Below are positions 1 to 5,067 of a DNA stretch of 15,002 nucleotides, in pieces. The position numbers and the translations under genes were made by a program. The notes beneath the pieces were generated by a model. It was not told where the DNA came from. It saw nothing but the letters and a program-made list of their open reading frames with translations, and did not search any database. Each line of letters starts with the position of its first letter. Position 1 is the first letter of the stretch. Origin of the DNA: an uncultured Ruminococcus sp. (GTDB lineage Bacteria; Bacillota; Clostridia; Oscillospirales; Ruminococcaceae); assembly GCA_900538575.1 (NCBI GenBank), contig UPZA01000026.1, positions 1-15,002 of the forward strand. Direction: 5' to 3'.

Positions 1-76
1 ACTTCATATCCTCCGGTTTGTCCGTTTCAGCCGTAAGCTGAATCTGCGCCGTTGCCCTGACTATGTAGGTTTTCAT
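1..76 (-). CDS. Partial small phage-type protein, N-terminus only
   Basis: Only the first 25 codons are in the window; the gene runs off the left edge. The protein starts MKTYIVRATAQIQLTAETD. I do not recognise a family. It starts two bases after the stop of the upstream gene, with an AGAGGT ribosome binding site inside that gene's last codons, so it is translated as part of the same leftward operon. Confidence 0.6.
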   Translation of the reverse strand, partial: MKTYIVRATAQIQLTAETDKPEDMK

Positions 77-78
77 TT

Positions 79-579
79 TCAGACCTCTTTCATTTTAGCC
101 CCGCAATTTGGGCAGTACTTGTATTCGCTGATTTCTACTGCCGTATCGGCTTCTATTGTTACTTTGAAATCGCATTCAGAACATCTAACTTCTGATAAAT
201 TGCAATCAATTAAAGCGGTATATATCCATTTTCCGTATCTCGTGGTTGGAGGACCGTATTCCTCGTATTCTTTCAACCATTCCCTCACTTCTGCCATTCC
301 CCACATCGTCATATTGAGGAGAGCGAAAACTCCCTTAAGATCGTCTGTTCCAAATGAAAGGTTATCGTAGAGCATTTCGTCCAGCGTGTCATCGTTCATT
401 TCATTTGCGGTCGCCGGACTGCCGTATTTGCTGCAAATCTCCCTCATAAGGTTGCGAAGTGAAATCTCTCGGTCAAAATCCCTATACCAGCACTCGCCGT
501 CTTTTATAAAAACATGGTTATGAGCCAGTTCCGTCATGCTCATGTCGCTCGTGTTATCGCAAATCTTTCTAAATTGCAT
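79..579 (-). CDS. Hypothetical protein with C-terminal zinc ribbon
   Basis: A protein of 166 residues with no family I can name. Near the C-terminus two knuckles, CSEC and CPNC, about 22 residues apart, form a likely zinc ribbon. The middle is acidic and probably helical. I place the start at the ATG at 579 rather than the GTG five codons upstream, because GGGGG lies a proper distance before the ATG and the GTG would overlap that site. It begins two bases after the stop of its upstream neighbour. Zinc-ribbon proteins of unknown role are common in phage early operons; binding nucleic acid or protein is inference only. Confidence 0.75.
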   Translation of the reverse strand: MQFRKICDNTSDMSMTELAHNHVFIKDGECWYRDFDREISLRNLMREICSKYGSPATANEMNDDTLDEMLYDNLSFGTDDLKGVFALLNMTMWGMAEVREWLKEYEEYGPPTTRYGKWIYTALIDCNLSEVRCSECDFKVTIEADTAVEISEYKYCPNCGAKMKEV

Positions 580-580
580 T

Positions 581-805
581 TTAATCCCCCACACTCCAAT
601 CTATTGCCTGACCGCATTTCGGACAACAATCAAATTGTCCATCATAATCTATGTCATAGGATGAAGCGCAGCTAGGGCACTCATATATAAGCAAACTACC
701 ATCCTCGTTATAAGCTGAAACATTCGGCTTTTTCGGTATCCGCTTGTCGATTCTCTTGATAACATACTCTAAAATTTCTTCTATTTCTTCTTTACTTTTA
801 CTCAT
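581..805 (-). CDS. Small zinc-ribbon protein, hypothetical
   Basis: A protein of 74 residues starting MSKSKEEIEEIL. A charged helical N-terminal half is followed by CPSC and, about 17 residues later, CPKC, a rubredoxin-like zinc ribbon. A longer reading from an ATG 12 codons upstream is possible, but GAGGAGG lies nine bases before the ATG at 805, which decides the start. The first eight bases overlap the end of the upstream gene (ATGAGTAA), a sign of coupled translation. Function unknown. Together with the next gene in the operon it makes two zinc-ribbon proteins in a row. Confidence 0.75.
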   Translation of the reverse strand: MSKSKEEIEEILEYVIKRIDKRIPKKPNVSAYNEDGSLLIYECPSCASSYDIDYDGQFDCCPKCGQAIDWSVGD

Positions 806-1022
806 TTTCTTCGTCCTCCTCATACATATCAAGGTTTTCATTTATGTAAAACGGCTTGGAAGTAAAATTAATACTTAAATGATTTTTCTCAGGTATAGAA
901 ATAATCATTGTGCAGTTATTTAAAACTGCAACTTCTGTATCTCCCACTTCCATACTCTGCCCTTTGTGTTTTTCCGCGTACTTTTCGCAAAACATCCTCA
1001 ATGCCTTATCTTCGTTAATCAT
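798..1022 (-). CDS. Hypothetical small phage protein
   Basis: A 74-residue protein, MINEDKALRMF at the start, ending in a very acidic tail (MYEEDEENE). No recognisable domain. The start codon overlaps the stop of the upstream gene by four bases (ATGA), and GAGGAGG sits just upstream inside that gene. The same GAGGAGGAC block occurs at the ends of both this gene and its upstream neighbour, serving as the next gene's ribosome binding site and encoding Glu-Glu-Asp. Packed, coupled genes like this are typical of phage early operons. Confidence 0.7.
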   Translation of the reverse strand: MINEDKALRMFCEKYAEKHKGQSMEVGDTEVAVLNNCTMIISIPEKNHLSINFTSKPFYINENLDMYEEDEENE

Positions 1023-1270
1023 TTTCTGTCCTCCTCATACGGAATAATATCTAAAATTTCAAATTCACTATAGTCGTGCGAATCGTCTTCTCTAACCGAT
1101 ATAACTTTTATACTCTCATTTAATTTCGGCAGACCATATGCGTAATATGAAATATCGCTATCGTCCTCAGGATCCGGCAAACTCTCAAGACTTTCTATAT
1201 CTTCACATTCAACAATTATCGAATGCCGTATGATAGCTTTTTCCTCAATGTCGATTAAATATTTATTCAA
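1019..1270 (-). CDS. Hypothetical small acidic protein, TTG start
   Basis: An 83-residue acidic protein (NKYLIDIEEKAIIRHSIIVE after the start). The alternation of hydrophobic and charged residues suggests a beta-rich small domain like many phage DUFs, but I cannot name it. The start is TTG at 1270, six bases after GGAAGGAG. No ATG is available near by. It ends in the ATGA overlap with the next gene. The 18-codon reading frame just upstream overlaps its start and may couple the two. Confidence 0.7.
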   Translation of the reverse strand: MNKYLIDIEEKAIIRHSIIVECEDIESLESLPDPEDDSDISYYAYGLPKLNESIKVISVREDDSHDYSEFEILDIIPYEEDRK

Positions 1271-1319
1271 TTTCTTCTCCTTCCAACAGTTCGGGGTTGC
1301 TAAATAATATCTCCCTCAT
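1263..1319 (-). CDS. 18-residue micro-ORF coupled to both neighbours
   Basis: Reads MREILFSNPELLEGEEIE and stops. The start overlaps the stop of the upstream gene as ATGA, and GGAGGT lies five bases before it, as good a translation signal as its neighbours have. Its last codons contain the ribosome binding site and TTG start of the next gene. It may be a true micropeptide or a translational relay that delivers ribosomes to the TTG start. No homology can be judged at this length. Confidence 0.4.
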   Translation of the reverse strand: MREILFSNPELLEGEEIE

Positions 1320-1516
1320 CGGTTACCTCCAACCTTTTCCTTTTCATAATTAGCGCATTTAAACAAGCTTTCAGCAAAATCCAAACCCGCTTGAATACCG
1401 GCGTAATATTTTTTGAGCCCATATAAATCACGGTCGTAATCATACTCCTTTCGAAGACGATAAGCTTCAATCGCTTGCAACGCTTTGTCAGTATCAATAT
1501 TTTTTGCCTTATACAT
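1316..1516 (-). CDS. Hypothetical small phage protein
   Basis: A 66-residue, mainly helical, charged protein (MYKAKNIDTDKALQAIEAYR at the start) with no family I recognise. AGGAGG six bases before the ATG supports the start. A longer frame on the same strand (1300-1554) overlaps it, but has no comparable ribosome binding site and a composition unlike its neighbours, so I prefer this one. It lies 18 bases after the RusA-like gene and ends in an ATGA overlap with the micro-ORF. Confidence 0.7.
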   Translation of the reverse strand: MYKAKNIDTDKALQAIEAYRLRKEYDYDRDLYGLKKYYAGIQAGLDFAESLFKCANYEKEKVGGNR

Positions 1517-1534
1517 AGATTACCTCCTAATTTT

Positions 1535-1912
1535 TTATCCTCCCTGACTTTCATTAACAGCCGAATAGCTGTCGTTCGTTATTTCAATCTCCGTTCTTGG
1601 ATTTTTCTTATCCACCTTGCCGCACAGTTTCAGGTCAATGTTGCTGAAGCTGTCGTCGGCAATAATACCCGCCTTTACAAGTCCGTCCAGTATAAACTTC
1701 CCGCTGTAGTTGTCGGGATCCCGCCGTATTTTATTTCCAAAAAAATATGTAAGGGTAACAACGGCCTTTTCAAGCGGTTTTTCCGGTTTAGGCCTGCATT
1801 TCAGCAATATAAGCTTCGCCCAGTACTTTTTCTTTTCCTGATACTCCCATTTATTTGTCCTTCCGATAAATTTGTTATTGCTCGGAGGTATCTCGTTTAT
1901 CGTGTATTTCAT
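1535..1912 (-). CDS. rusA: RusA-family Holliday junction resolvase
   Basis: A 125-residue endodeoxyribonuclease that resolves four-way DNA junctions arising in phage replication and recombination. The N-terminus IPPSNNKFIGR and the block RRDPDNYSGKFILDGL...IIADD are family hallmarks. The acidic residues Asp65, Asp67 and Asp86 have the spacing of the catalytic triad known in E. coli RusA (Asp70, Asp72, Asp91). The length fits the family. The start overlaps the upstream gene by 38 bases. Its place just downstream of the replisome organizer fits a role late in DNA replication. I see no damage to key residues. Confidence 0.92.
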   Translation of the reverse strand: MKYTINEIPPSNNKFIGRTNKWEYQEKKKYWAKLILLKCRPKPEKPLEKAVVTLTYFFGNKIRRDPDNYSGKFILDGLVKAGIIADDSFSNIDLKLCGKVDKKNPRTEIEITNDSYSAVNESQGG

Positions 1913-2078
1913 TCCTGTATTTCTCCATAAGCACGCCGTTCCAACAGCCGCGCTTGAAATAATTGCTTTTTTCAGTAGTCACTTTTAAGCCTATTTCACA
2001 TAAGGCCAGTGAATTTCCGCCAAGCTCGCATTCATGACATGCCACCCATTGAAATCTTCCGTAAATATAACTATTCAT
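1875..2078 (-). CDS. Hypothetical small protein upstream of rusA
   Basis: A 67-residue protein (MNSYIYGRFQWVACHECELG). It has a CHEC pair and two further cysteines, so metal binding is possible but not shown. I start it at the ATG at 2078, where the start overlaps the stop of the replisome organizer by eight bases (ATGAATAG). An ATG six codons upstream has its only nearby ribosome binding site too far away. Its 3' end runs 38 bases into rusA, so the two are probably translated together. Family unknown. Confidence 0.55.
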   Translation of the reverse strand: MNSYIYGRFQWVACHECELGGNSLALCEIGLKVTTEKSNYFKRGCWNGVLMEKYRNEIHDKRDTSEQ

Positions 2079-2883
2079 ATTCGCCGCCGAAATCATTTAC
2101 AAAGGCTTTTAAATCCTCCAAATTATAGCTGTGCTCCTGTTCAGGCAGATTTTCAGAACGATTATCATAATTGCCGTCCAGAACCTTTGCCATATTGGTA
2201 TCCTTTATAAGCCAGTCGAAAGTAGCCCGCCAATCGCATTTAATTTTTCCTTTTAAGAAATCACTGGATTCTGCTTTTTTAAACAGTCTTTCAAAATCTT
2301 TTAGATTATATTTTTTCAGGCTTGCTTTAACAGCTTTCTTTCTGGCTTCTGAATATTGGGTTATTCTGGGATACGACCTGCATATCCGATTATATAATTC
2401 AAATATTAACATACAGTTATCCTGGGGAGCGTCAGGTGTAGGCGGTACGCCGTCTTCTTTACTTTCCTTTACTTTACTCTTCTTTACTTTACTTTCCTTT
2501 GTGCCGTTAATCTCGGATAAACTGGAGTTATTCGCAGATAAACCTATATTAATCTGCGAATTATTTTCACAAGGGCGCACTTTAATAAAGCTATGGGTTT
2601 CATCTTTTTTTAAAACCCAGAACTTTGCTTCAACATCAATATCAGGCTGAGTACTTTTACGTGTGTTTTTTGCTTCCTGATATCTTCGCTGGATTGATGC
2701 GGCAGTTAAAACCTTCACCGACTTAGCAAGTGTATCGTCAAACAGTGACCGACTAAGCAAGTAGTTTATAATCTGCTGAATAGAATTTTCCGATATATTC
2801 AGTTCGTCTGAAATGTCGAGAATCAAGTCCTCATCATAATTTATATAGTATCCGCTACGGTAAATTTCGCACAGCAGATACAT
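2071..2883 (-). CDS. DnaD-like phage replisome organizer
   Basis: A 270-residue protein resembling clostridial phage replication initiators of the DnaD/Lin1244 type, which bind the origin and load the host helicase. A winged-helix-like N-terminus (1-60) has MYLLCEIYRSGYYI and an EDLILDISDELNIS helix pair. A low-complexity Lys/Ser linker follows at about 127-145 (KESKVKKSKVKESKE), encoded by short ACTTT repeats. The C-terminal DnaD-like domain (about 155-240) ends in CDWRATFDWLIKDTNMAKVL, a well-known closing motif of this group. The ATG at 2883 has no clear ribosome binding site, and the same frame stays open upstream with protein-like sequence, so the true N-terminus has probably been lost to a one-base deletion (see findings). 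The GTGGGAC repeats upstream are a likely target. Confidence 0.8.
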   Translation of the reverse strand: MYLLCEIYRSGYYINYDEDLILDISDELNISENSIQQIINYLLSRSLFDDTLAKSVKVLTAASIQRRYQEAKNTRKSTQPDIDVEAKFWVLKKDETHSFIKVRPCENNSQINIGLSANNSSLSEINGTKESKVKKSKVKESKEDGVPPTPDAPQDNCMLIFELYNRICRSYPRITQYSEARKKAVKASLKKYNLKDFERLFKKAESSDFLKGKIKCDWRATFDWLIKDTNMAKVLDGNYDNRSENLPEQEHSYNLEDLKAFVNDFGGEYE

Positions 2884-2990
2884 ATATACCGTTCTGTCAT
2901 AGTTATTTTTAATATATTTATGAACGGCTTTTTGTTGTGCCTTTGTATATTATTTGAGTTCATAATTTAAAATTAGATACACTCTACCGC

Positions 2991-3019
2991 ATTATAACAC
3001 TTTTTATAATATAAGTCAA
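2991..3019 (-). promoter_or_regulatory. Sigma-A promoter of the leftward replication operon
   Basis: Read leftward, TTGACT (3019-3014) and a perfect TATAAT (2996-2991) are separated by 17 bp. Transcription should start near 2984. The first ATG reached is at 2963, in a different frame from the replisome organizer. It drives the whole operon to the left edge. Confidence 0.8.
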
Positions 3020-3056
3020 TAATTTTTGTGAAAGTTTTTTGTTTTTTTATTAATTC

Positions 3057-3345
3057 TTTGTGGGACTGTGGTACTGGCGTGGGACGAACGTCCCACTATA
3101 AAAACCCCGTATTTATTGGACTTTTAAGTACTTGTGGGACTGTGGGACAAAATCGCACATTGTCTCGTCTGTAAAACTTTTTTTATTAAAAGTAGGAAAT
3201 TATAATATATTTGTATATATGTCTTATATATGGGGGGAAAATGTCCCACAGTCCCACAACTTTTATAAACAACGTAAATACGTGCTTTGCTCTTTATATA
3301 CATGTCCCTCATTTTGCCTTTTTCAGTCCCTCATATGTCCCTCAT
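3057..3345. repeat. Iteron-like GTGGGAC/GAGGGAC array, candidate replication origin
   Basis: Seven exact GTGGGAC heptamers occur here. Direct copies start at 3060, 3079, 3134 and 3142; inverted copies (GTCCCAC) start at 3090, 3243 and 3251. The pair at 3079-3096 forms a palindrome with 8-bp arms and a 2-bp centre. The 17-bp tandem TTGTGGGACTGTGGGAC (3132-3148) returns as a perfect inverted repeat at 3243-3259. Three copies of GTCCCTCAT (starting at 3304, 3326, 3337) are spaced 22 and 11 bp, in helical phase. The AT-rich stretch at 3175-3235 lies between the inverted arms. Position beside an initiator gene suggests an origin; operator function is the alternative. Confidence 0.65.
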
Positions 3346-3366
3346 TAAAGTAAATCCTCATAATCC

Positions 3367-3522
3367 TCAATTTTTCATTAATAAAATATGGTGCTCTACA
3401 GCTTCATCAATTTGACTTGTAATAACTGTTTTTCCGTCAAAGGATATTAGCGCTAATAACGGCTCATTGTCGCATATAGCTTTGTTTACGTCTGTTTCAG
3501 ACGGATATTTTATCATATTCAT
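3367..3522 (-). CDS. Small conserved partner of the XRE regulator
   Basis: A 51-residue protein (MNMIKYPSETDVNKAICDNE) with a middle of ISFDGKTVITSQIDEAVEHH. GGAGGA six bases before the ATG and an ATGA overlap with the upstream XRE gene make it a firm part of a two-gene unit. I recall similar short proteins beside XRE regulators in clostridial mobile elements but know no function. A modulator or antirepressor of its partner is a guess from the arrangement only. Confidence 0.72.
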   Translation of the reverse strand: MNMIKYPSETDVNKAICDNEPLLALISFDGKTVITSQIDEAVEHHILLMKN

Positions 3523-3731
3523 TCTTTGTCCTCCACATACTCCATAATGTCACCAGGCTGACAGTTAAGGAGCTTACAAATTTTTGCAAGGTTTGCAGCG
3601 TTTATAATTCTGCCATCTCTGATATTTTGAATGGTTCCCTCACTTAATAATTTTTCTTTGCGTAAACGATTTGTATTATATCCGGCTGCTTTAAGTTCAT
3701 TAAGTACATTAATTTTATATTTAATCGGCAT
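3519..3731 (-). CDS. Small XRE/Cro-type transcriptional regulator
   Basis: A 70-residue single-domain helix-turn-helix protein. Residues about 18-60 hold the fold (LRKEKLLSEGTIQNIRDGR followed by ANLAKICKLLNCQPGDIMEY); the closing LNCQPGDIMEY is typical of Cro/CI-type regulators in Firmicutes. GGAGGA lies six bases before the ATG. It is read leftward from a promoter that faces away from the promoter of the 3907 gene, with three TTACACC-type half-sites between and inside the two promoters. So it very likely represses both itself and the rightward operon. It lacks a peptidase domain, so it would not respond directly to RecA. Confidence 0.88.
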   Translation of the reverse strand: MPIKYKINVLNELKAAGYNTNRLRKEKLLSEGTIQNIRDGRIINAANLAKICKLLNCQPGDIMEYVEDKE

Positions 3732-3774
3732 TAGAAGTCCTCCATTCTTGTTAACCTTATTTTATCCCATTATT

Positions 3775-3803
3775 ATTATAACACTAATTACACCTAAAAT
3801 CAA
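3775..3803 (-). promoter_or_regulatory. Leftward promoter of the XRE regulator
   Basis: On the minus strand, TTGATT (3803-3798) and TATAAT (3780-3775) are 17 bp apart. The spacer contains an operator half-site (TTACACCTAAAA, 3788-3799). The promoter is a mirror of the rightward one: both hexamers and the spacing are identical. Confidence 0.82.
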
Positions 3804-3867
3804 TGTATAAATTACATATAATTTCGGTGTAAAGTTTAGTTATATTGCATATTGATTTACACCGAAA
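3788..3867. promoter_or_regulatory. Operator cluster between divergent promoters
   Basis: Three half-sites: TTACACCTAAAA (3788-3799), TTTCGGTGTAAA (3822-3833) and TTTACACCGAAA (3856-3867). The last two are a perfect 12-bp inverted repeat with a 22-bp spacer. The outer two sit in the spacers of the two promoters, the expected place for repression by the neighbouring XRE protein. The same motif returns at 6431-6453. Confidence 0.75.
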
Positions 3868-3880
3868 TTTGATGTATAAT
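3852..3880 (+). promoter_or_regulatory. Rightward promoter of the microprotein operon
   Basis: TTGATT (3852-3857) and TATAAT (3875-3880) with a 17-bp spacer that overlaps the operator half-site TTTACACCGAAA. The first gene starts about 20 bp after the expected transcription start, after a strong AAAGGAGG site. Confidence 0.85.
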
Positions 3881-3906
3881 ATAAACATGGAAAGGAGGTA
3901 AGAACA

Positions 3907-4035
3907 ATGGCTAAGCCGAAAGGCAAAAAGAAAAGCTCAGAAAAATCAGCCACCCTCACAAAGTTGTTGATTATCCAAGCTTTAATTCAATTAATTAAGT
4001 CGGCAATCGAATTAATCGAAAAGCTACTTGATTAA
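3907..4035 (+). CDS. 42-residue basic/amphipathic microprotein
   Basis: Starts MAKPKGKKKSSEKSA, a strongly basic head, followed by an unbroken leucine/isoleucine-rich amphipathic helix (LTKLLIIQALIQLIKSAIEL) ending in EKLLD. AGGAGG lies eight bases before the ATG and a consensus promoter just upstream, so expression is very likely despite the small size. Such peptides occur in clostridial phages and mobile elements; known classes with this look include membrane-active toxins and holin-like peptides. I do not recognise the family. It is directly under the XRE operators, so it should be silent while the repressor is present. Confidence 0.72.
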   Translation: MAKPKGKKKSSEKSATLTKLLIIQALIQLIKSAIELIEKLLD

Positions 4036-4037
4036 CT

Positions 4038-4060
4038 AAGGGAGGAAATCCTCCTCCCTT
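4038..4060 (+). promoter_or_regulatory. Perfect 9-bp hairpin after the microprotein gene
   Basis: AAGGGAGGA and TCCTCCCTT pair perfectly around a 5-base loop, two bases after the 3907 gene's stop. No T-run follows, so it is not a standard terminator. The 5' arm resembles a ribosome binding site. It may stabilise the mRNA end or limit read-through into the 4094 frame. Confidence 0.55.
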
Positions 4061-4093
4061 ATAATAACCTAAATAAAGCCATTTGTCAAGATT

Positions 4094-4171
4094 ATGATTA
4101 CTGTTATTTTAGATGTTATCAGTATTATTTTGTTGATAGCTGTCATTATCATCGGAATTAAGAAGAAATGA
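4094..4171 (+). CDS. 25-residue single-pass membrane peptide, toxin-like
   Basis: Reads MITVILDVISIILLIAVIII followed by GIKKK. It is one hydrophobic segment with a basic tail, the plan of type I toxin and holin-like peptides. No good ribosome binding site precedes the ATG, which argues for caution or for tightly controlled translation. It lies between two perfect hairpins (4038-4060 and 4182-4212) in the XRE-controlled operon. I see no clear antisense promoter across it. A chance frame cannot be excluded. Confidence 0.4.
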   Translation: MITVILDVISIILLIAVIIIGIKKK

Positions 4172-4181
4172 AATTATAAAC

Positions 4182-4212
4182 CGGAGCAGGATTCTTTCTT
4201 GTTCCTGCTCCG
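4182..4212 (+). promoter_or_regulatory. Perfect 10-bp GC-rich hairpin
   Basis: CGGAGCAGGA pairs with TCCTGCTCCG across an 11-base loop. It has no T-run. The arms match those of the integrase terminator at 11762-11797 (GGAGCAGGA/TCCTGCTCC), so it is a repeated hairpin module in this element, here perhaps a weak terminator or processing site. Confidence 0.6.
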
Positions 4213-4245
4213 AAATGTCAATAGTTTAGGAGGAAAAATAAAAAA

Positions 4246-4440
4246 ATGGAAACAAAATCAGAAGCTTTAGAACTTAACGAACTTCTTAAACATCAGGACT
4301 GTTTAAAAATTCCAGAGGAGATATACCGACATGCAAAAACTGCGACGTCTTTTTTCATGCTTGTGTGTGATTTGTTTAATTACGGCTACATAATGGGCAA
4401 AAGAGCCGAAAGGGCGAGAAGAAAAGGCGGTGTAGCATGA
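4246..4440 (+). CDS. Hypothetical small protein
   Basis: A 64-residue protein (METKSEALELNELLKHQD) with a hydrophobic central part (TSFFMLVCDLFNYGYIMG) and a basic tail (KRAERARRKGG). AGGAGG lies 12 bases before the ATG, a little farther than usual. It is the third frame of the rightward operon and its stop overlaps the start of the next micro-ORF as ATGA. I recognise no family. The hydrophobic stretch could be a membrane anchor or a buried helix. Confidence 0.65.
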   Translation: METKSEALELNELLKHQDCLKIPEEIYRHAKTATSFFMLVCDLFNYGYIMGKRAERARRKGGVA

Positions 4441-4496
4441 CAAAAGATGAAGAACTAAGCATAATAATGGCTTTGGACGAAAAACACGCTAAGTAA
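4437..4496 (+). CDS. 19-residue micro-ORF ending the rightward operon
   Basis: Reads MTKDEELSIIMALDEKHAK. Its ATG overlaps the previous stop (ATGA) and AGGCGG lies upstream at a fair distance, so coupled translation is plausible. It ends 12 bases before the operon's terminator. Too short to assign a family. Confidence 0.45.
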   Translation: MTKDEELSIIMALDEKHAK

Positions 4497-4508
4497 AACA
4501 TATAAAGG

Positions 4509-4534
4509 AGCAGGCTAAACAGTCTGCTTTTTTT
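4509..4534 (+). terminator. Rho-independent terminator of the rightward operon
   Basis: AGCAGGCT and AGTCTGCT form an 8-bp stem (one G-T pair) with an AAAC loop, followed directly by six or more T. It closes the operon that starts at the 3852-3880 promoter. Confidence 0.88.
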
Positions 4535-4540
4535 ATGCAA

Positions 4541-4726
4541 CCGTCCGAAATTCGGACAGTTGGAATAACAAGCCGTGCTGTTTCTCTTTTTTGAGAAATA
4601 GATAAAGTCCATACTCATTTTTGAGCCGATTAATAAAACGCATTGTAAACCGTCATTAAATTGAGGACGGTTAAGCAATTATGTTCTAAAGATCAGCTAT
4701 TAAAACGCTGTCCGATATTCGGACGG
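4541..4726. repeat. Pair of GTCCGA/TCGGAC palindromes around a third inverted repeat
   Basis: CCGTCCGAAATTCGGACAG (4541-4559) and CTGTCCGATATTCGGACGG (4708-4726) are each near-palindromic, and each is the inverted copy of the other except at the centre. Between them AACCGTC (4648-4654) and GACGGTT (4666-4672) form another inverted repeat. Binding sites for a dimeric protein are likely; which one is unknown. Confidence 0.6.
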
Positions 4727-4880
4727 TGTTATTAAATACTTGGCGAAAGTAGCACAATGCGATTTAAGGCTATCAGCAAGCCGTATAACGCATTTTAACC
4801 GACCTAGTAATGAAATTACCCTATTAAATCAAACGCGTCTTAAAACAGCGTATTTTAGTTGATATAAAGGAGGGGACGTG

Positions 4881-5033
4881 ATGTCCTCCCCCCTCACTGA
4901 AAAATCAATAAATCTGAATTGTCTGATATTCCCCTCGGTGTATGTCCCCTTAAAAATCGTTATTTTTTCCAGTGGGGGGAGTCACGAATCGTTACCCCAT
5001 CTCCTTGATATTTATCTTTATCATCAATTGTAA
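4881..5033 (+). CDS. Possible 50-residue ORF, doubtful
   Basis: An ATG follows AAAGGAGGGG at a good distance and opens 50 codons (MSSPLTEKSINLNCLIFPSV). The protein does not resemble a known family, and its first codons lie in an inverted repeat (GGAGGGGAC with GTCCTCC) that could hide the ribosome binding site. The same DNA also forms the long-range stem described for the region. I cannot tell a regulated micropeptide from a structured RNA. Confidence 0.22.
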   Translation: MSSPLTEKSINLNCLIFPSVYVPLKIVIFSSGGSHESLPHLLDIYLYHQL

Positions 5034-5067
5034 GGTGGTAAATCACCACTTCATTTTAGGGTAATGG

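Larger units (their letters stand above)
2884..3366. other. 483-bp gene-free region: promoter plus candidate origin
   Basis: No convincing gene lies here; the short frames on both strands lack ribosome binding sites. It holds the operon promoter next to the replisome organizer and, farther right, the repeat cluster at 3057-3345. Long AT-only tracts (about 2990-3055 and 3175-3235) flank and interrupt the repeats, as at many origins. Confidence 0.6.
4535..5067. other. 533-bp region with palindromes and no firm gene
   Basis: Between the operon terminator and the end of the sigma-like gene. It holds the paired palindromes at 4541-4726, several loosely similar GCG-N-TTTTAA words (near 4640, 4791, 4846), a possible 50-codon frame at 4881, and a long-range pairing of CCCCC-T-CACTG (4889-4899) with CAGTGGGGGG (4970-4979). 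A structured RNA or second origin is possible; nothing in it is certain. Confidence 0.5.

Noticed and set aside
1300..1554. 84-codon minus-strand frame
   Set aside because: It overlaps the 1316-1516 gene in another frame, has no ribosome binding site, and its composition is unlike the neighbours. The 1316-1516 frame has AGGAGG and fits the operon spacing.
1475..1930. 151-codon plus-strand frame
   Set aside because: It is antisense to the well-supported RusA gene, has no ribosome binding site, and its protein looks like a shadow translation.
2171..2650. 159-codon plus-strand frame
   Set aside because: Shadow of the DnaD-like gene; the serine/leucine/phenylalanine-rich product reflects the complement of the lysine-rich linker.
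3057..3345. CRISPR array
   Set aside because: The repeats are only 7-17 bp, occur in both orientations at uneven spacing, and no cas gene is present.
3124..3353. Two short frames across the repeat array
   Set aside because: They arise from the absence of stops in the GTGGGAC repeats, lack ribosome binding sites, and lie on opposite strands over the same repeats.
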